Part shown: in pieces, positions 60,965 to 64,000 of the stretch | Layout of the letters: each line of letters opens with the position of its first letter | How positions within the stretch are numbered: position 1 is the first letter of the stretch | Source of the DNA: Lunularia cruciata | Lineage: Eukaryota; Streptophyta; Marchantiopsida; Lunulariales; Lunulariaceae | Direction of reading: 5' to 3' | DNA length: 64,000 nucleotides | NCBI GenBank assembly: GCA_948567375.1 | Contig: OX419757.1 | Location: forward strand, 48,918,001-48,982,000 | Translations under genes and position numbers: made by a program | The notes under the pieces: generated by a model | Told to the model about the DNA's origin: nothing | Database searches by the model: none | Seen by the model: the letters and a program-made list of their open reading frames with translations, nothing else

Positions 60965-63900
60965 TCAAGTACATCTAGGACATAACCACTGTCCCTGAGG
61001 AACCACCGTGAGGGGAGGAGTCATACATGCCATATGCCATCCTCTCGAACAGCTATCACACACTAACATAGTAGCAGCTCCACCAGAAGAGCCACATAAC
61101 ATACACCTCAAGCCTGCACGTACAAGTGCCAAGCTTGGGTCCATAGTACCATCAATGTTTGGAAGGTGGCATGGCGCACAATTGCGCACATGATCCTTCC
61201 AAACAACACCATCACATCCTTCTAACACAAGGACTCCAGATGGCAAAACCTCGCGCACTCTCAAGATAGTGCGGCCTGTAGAAACATCAAGTGTCGTCGG
61301 TGCTGTCTGCTGTAGATATACATAGTCGCCTGGATGAAATCGACGGATCGAGGGTCTATAACCTCCTCCTCGAATGGTAGCATAGCGTAAAGTATCTCTA
61401 TGCTGAGCAATCGCCAATTTCTCAAAGGCCATCGGCATCACTCTCCGAAAGATCTCTGCCCGGTGAGAACATGAGCTCATCCATACATCGGGGTCATCCA
61501 AGTCCAAAACTACAGTAGCATCTTGACAAATGGCTGTAGGTAAATCTGGATCTCGTCCATAGAGTAGAAAGTATGGAGAGAAGGATGCTAAGGAGGCTTG
61601 CCGGCTGAACCGATAGCCCATGGCCAACCAAGGTAACTGGAGATCCCAATCTCCCAAGTGGCCTCTCTGCAAACCATACTTTTGTAATCCTCTCTTCACC
61701 GTCTGAACCACTCTCTCTGCTAAGCCATCTGCCTCAGGGTGATCTCGGGATGTAGTACGATGATCAATCAAAGCCTTGTCACACAAGACCTGAAACTCTC
61801 CCAAGAACTCTGTACCCTGATCAGTCAAAACCTCAGCTGGTGCACCAAAATGACTAAGAACTCGATCCAGGAACGAGTAAGCTGTCCCTTCACTAGACTT
61901 GTCAGGAAGTGCCACCAACTCAATCCACTTGGAGAAGTGCTCCACCATCACCAAAACATACCGATGATGTCTCACAATCAGCGGTAAAGGTCCGGCGAAG
62001 TCCAAACTCCAACGGTAACCCAATCCCATGATAGGTAATGGGTGTAACTGTGGCGTAGGAGCATTGAATGATGCTCTAACTCGGTCACAAACCACACATC
62101 TGGCAACAAACTGCTGTACCTCGGTCTGCATACCGTGCCACCAATAATGACTCTGGAGTAAGCTATATGTACGCTTTACTCCAAAATGTCCTAGCTCCTC
62201 ATGAGCATGACGGACCAACTGTGGTCTCTGTGATGGAAGTGGTACTACTCGCACTCTACCATCTTCCCATACACGCAAAAGGTGTCTACCCTCCAATCTG
62301 AACCGTCTGGCTCGCTGAAGAACACGGTCTCTCTCCTTGGCCCCAACTGTGCCACCCACAACACCAGTGCGAAGATAGTCCATCACTAAGACATCATCAT
62401 GAATGTCTCGCTGAACTGTACCAATATCTTCACTCTCTGGATCTGTGACCTCAATAACTCCTCCTGTATGCGCTGAGAGAGATACCACCAAAGTCTCTGC
62501 AAATATACACAGAAAGGCCGATGCATGCCAACCTGGCACCATCTCCTCATCTGTCTCACCATGCCAACGTGCTCCGGTCTGATCCTGCTGGCTGGGACAT
62601 GGGTTTCTACTCAACCCATCTGCATCACGGTTCACCACTCCAGGTCTGTGAACAACCGTGAAATCATACTCCTGTAAAATCAGAGCCCATCGTGCAAGCT
62701 TCCCTGAAAGCTTGTCGGACTCCATCAACCACTTTAGCGGCTGATGATCAGTGATGAGAGTGAAGGGGTTACCAAATAGGTAACATCGGAAATGTGCTAC
62801 TGCCCAAACTGCTGCCAAGCACTCTCCCTCATATGAACTATACTTCGCCTCCGCTGAATTGTTGGAGCGACTAGCATAGGCCACCACAAACTCCTTCTCC
62901 TCATCATCATGCTGGGTGAGCACCGCTCCAAGCCCCAACATACTCCAATCAGTGTGAACCTGAAATGGTCGTCCTCTTATCGGTCTCCTCAAAATAGGAG
63001 CAGATGTCAACCTCTCCTTGAGCTCTACAAAAGCTCTCTCCTGCTCATCTCCCCAACACCACTCCTGTGTAAGCTTGGTCAGCTTCGTGAAGGCCTTGGC
63101 AATGGCACTAAATCCTCTAACATAGCGGCGATAGAAGTTCGCCAACCCAAGGAATGCTCGCACTCTGCTCACATCCGTAGGCCGAGGAATACGTGCAATA
63201 GCCTCCACCTTGGTCTGCTGAACACCAAGTCCTCCGGGGTAGATAGTGTGACCCAAATACTCAACCTGCTCATGGAAGAACCTACACTTCCCAGGATGTA
63301 ATTTGAGTCCATGAGATCTCAACCTCTCAAACACCTCCAACAACTGTCTCTCATGCTCCTCCACAGTAGTGCTATACACCAAAATGTCATCAATATAGCA
63401 CCGAGCAAAATCCAGTCCAGCTAGGATCCTATCCATGACCCTCTGGAACTCAGCAGGAGCATTCTTCAACCCAAATGGTAAGAATCTCCACTAATATAAC
63501 ACATCCTTGCCGTGAGGATCAATAGCCCAAAATGCTATCTTGGACTTATCTTCCTCCCTGATCGGCAACTGATGATATCCCGCTCAAAGATCCAAAGTAC
63601 TGAAGACCTTTGCATGCCCAATCGCATCAAAAATCTCCTCCGGTGTAGGCATGGCATACCGATCAGCCCTGGTCTGTCGGTTGATAGGACGGTAATCTCC
63701 ACACATCCGCCTATCTGTATAGTTGCCATGCATATCCTTCTTGGCTGGCATCACTGTCGCTGATGCATACTCTCTATGTGAAATCTCCACCAAACCAGCC
63801 TCAAAAAGATCACTACTCTGGCTCTGAATCAATGTCCTCTCCATCTCACTATATCGATAAGGACGTCGGAAAACTGGTGTGTCGCTAGTCAGCTCAATCC

Positions 63901-63970
63901 GTATACCAGGTCCCTTCAGAGCACCCAAATCCTTCATACTGAAGGCAAAACAACTCGTGTGACTCCTCAA
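60965..63970 (-). pseudogene. Family I gypsy pol: RT, RNase H, integrase, C-terminal PHD finger
   Basis: One reading frame covers the interval, interrupted by TGA at 63586-63584 and TAG at 63493-63491. The 834-codon stretch 63469-60965 is uninterrupted. RT motif CYIDDILVYS; RNase H start VHTDWSMLGLGAVL; integrase zinc-binding part GHFGVKRTYSLLQ...CVVCDR; integrase core LDFAGPL, LTDQGTEFLG; then a GPY/F-like module (HPGDYVYLQQ...VRNCAPCHLP). The last 46 codons (61105-60968) form a PHD finger with C-x2-C-x11-C-x2-C-x4-H-x2-C-x14-C-x2-C spacing. Both stops sit where a C-to-T change would convert an Arg or Gln codon, suggesting deamination. Upstream gag and protease lie beyond the window. Confidence 0.9.
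60968..61105 (-). other. PHD finger at the C-terminus of a gypsy integrase
   Basis: Cys4-His-Cys3 ligands are all present, starting CMLCGSSGG and ending WLCPRC, with the usual Trp two residues before the last Cys pair and a Trp before the His. PHD fingers commonly read the histone H3 tail. In this position the domain would take the place that chromodomains hold in chromoviral integrases, and could steer integration. The function is inference. Confidence 0.88.
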
Positions 63971-64000
63971 GAACCTCCAAACCCTCCGTCTTTCCTCTCC

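Larger units (their letters stand above)
60134..64000 (-). mobile_element. Family I Ty3/gypsy retrotransposon, better-preserved copy, runs off right edge
   Basis: The 3' end is on the left. Order on the minus strand from the right edge: protease/RT boundary, RT, RNase H, integrase with C-terminal PHD finger, about 170 bp of untranslated sequence, a purine-rich tract (AGCTAGGGGGGCGA) and the A-B-A terminal block 60796-60134. The 5' half lies outside the window. Its coding sequence is nearly intact apart from two stops, so it is much younger than the copy at 17.8-38.46 kb. Confidence 0.92.

Noticed and set aside
1-64000. tRNA and rRNA genes, telomeric or centromeric satellite arrays
   Set aside because: I saw no convincing cloverleaf, rRNA segment or satellite array by reading. 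A covariance-model scan would be needed to exclude a tRNA.

Overview
The window looks like nuclear DNA of a land plant. It carries a plastid-type MinD gene with a long N-terminal extension, a plant-type Acinus/SAP splicing-factor gene with five GT-AG exons whose phases all fit, a kinase-like family, a Dpy-30-like gene and an HLH gene, spread among many decayed retroelements. A non-seed plant (moss, liverwort or similar) is my guess from overall texture; nothing in the sequence proves it.

Layout. 1-1190: 5' part of a minus-strand gene running off the left edge. About 2.05-5.25 kb: a decayed LINE-like reverse transcriptase on the minus strand, followed by simple and tandem repeats. 6.3-10.1 kb: no convincing gene. 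10.14-14.69 kb: a complete Acinus-like gene on the minus strand. 14.7-17.8 kb: intergenic and very AT-rich. 17.8-38.46 kb: a nest of LTR retrotransposons. A minus-strand Ty3/gypsy element (family I) is split into three pieces by two family II gypsy elements, each with its 5-bp target duplication (TCCAA and ACCAC). One of those family II elements itself contains a solo LTR of family III (target duplication CCAAT). 39.83-41.2 kb: intact single-exon MinD. 42.5-52.4 kb: a cluster with two frameshifted kinase-like genes, a third kinase fragment, a Dpy-30-like gene, a degraded segmental duplication and a recent large inverted repeat (arms about 750-830 bp) that starts inside the kinase fragment. 55.06-55.38 kb: a short helix-loop-helix ORF without a basic region. 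57-59.6 kb: AT-rich, with a (CA)25 tract. 59.67-64 kb: a family III LTR fragment cut by a better-preserved family I element, whose polyprotein ends in a PHD finger and which runs off the right edge.

How it fits together. The cellular genes are unrelated housekeeping or regulatory functions (mRNA processing, plastid division) and do not form a system. The most unusual material is (i) the family I polyprotein with a C-terminal PHD finger and an odd repeat-LTR-repeat 3' end, (ii) heat-shock-element-like motifs in the family II LTR, and (iii) the kinase-like cluster with HND catalytic loops, two independent frameshifts in the same inter-lobe segment, and a nearby inverted repeat that could make double-stranded RNA if transcribed.
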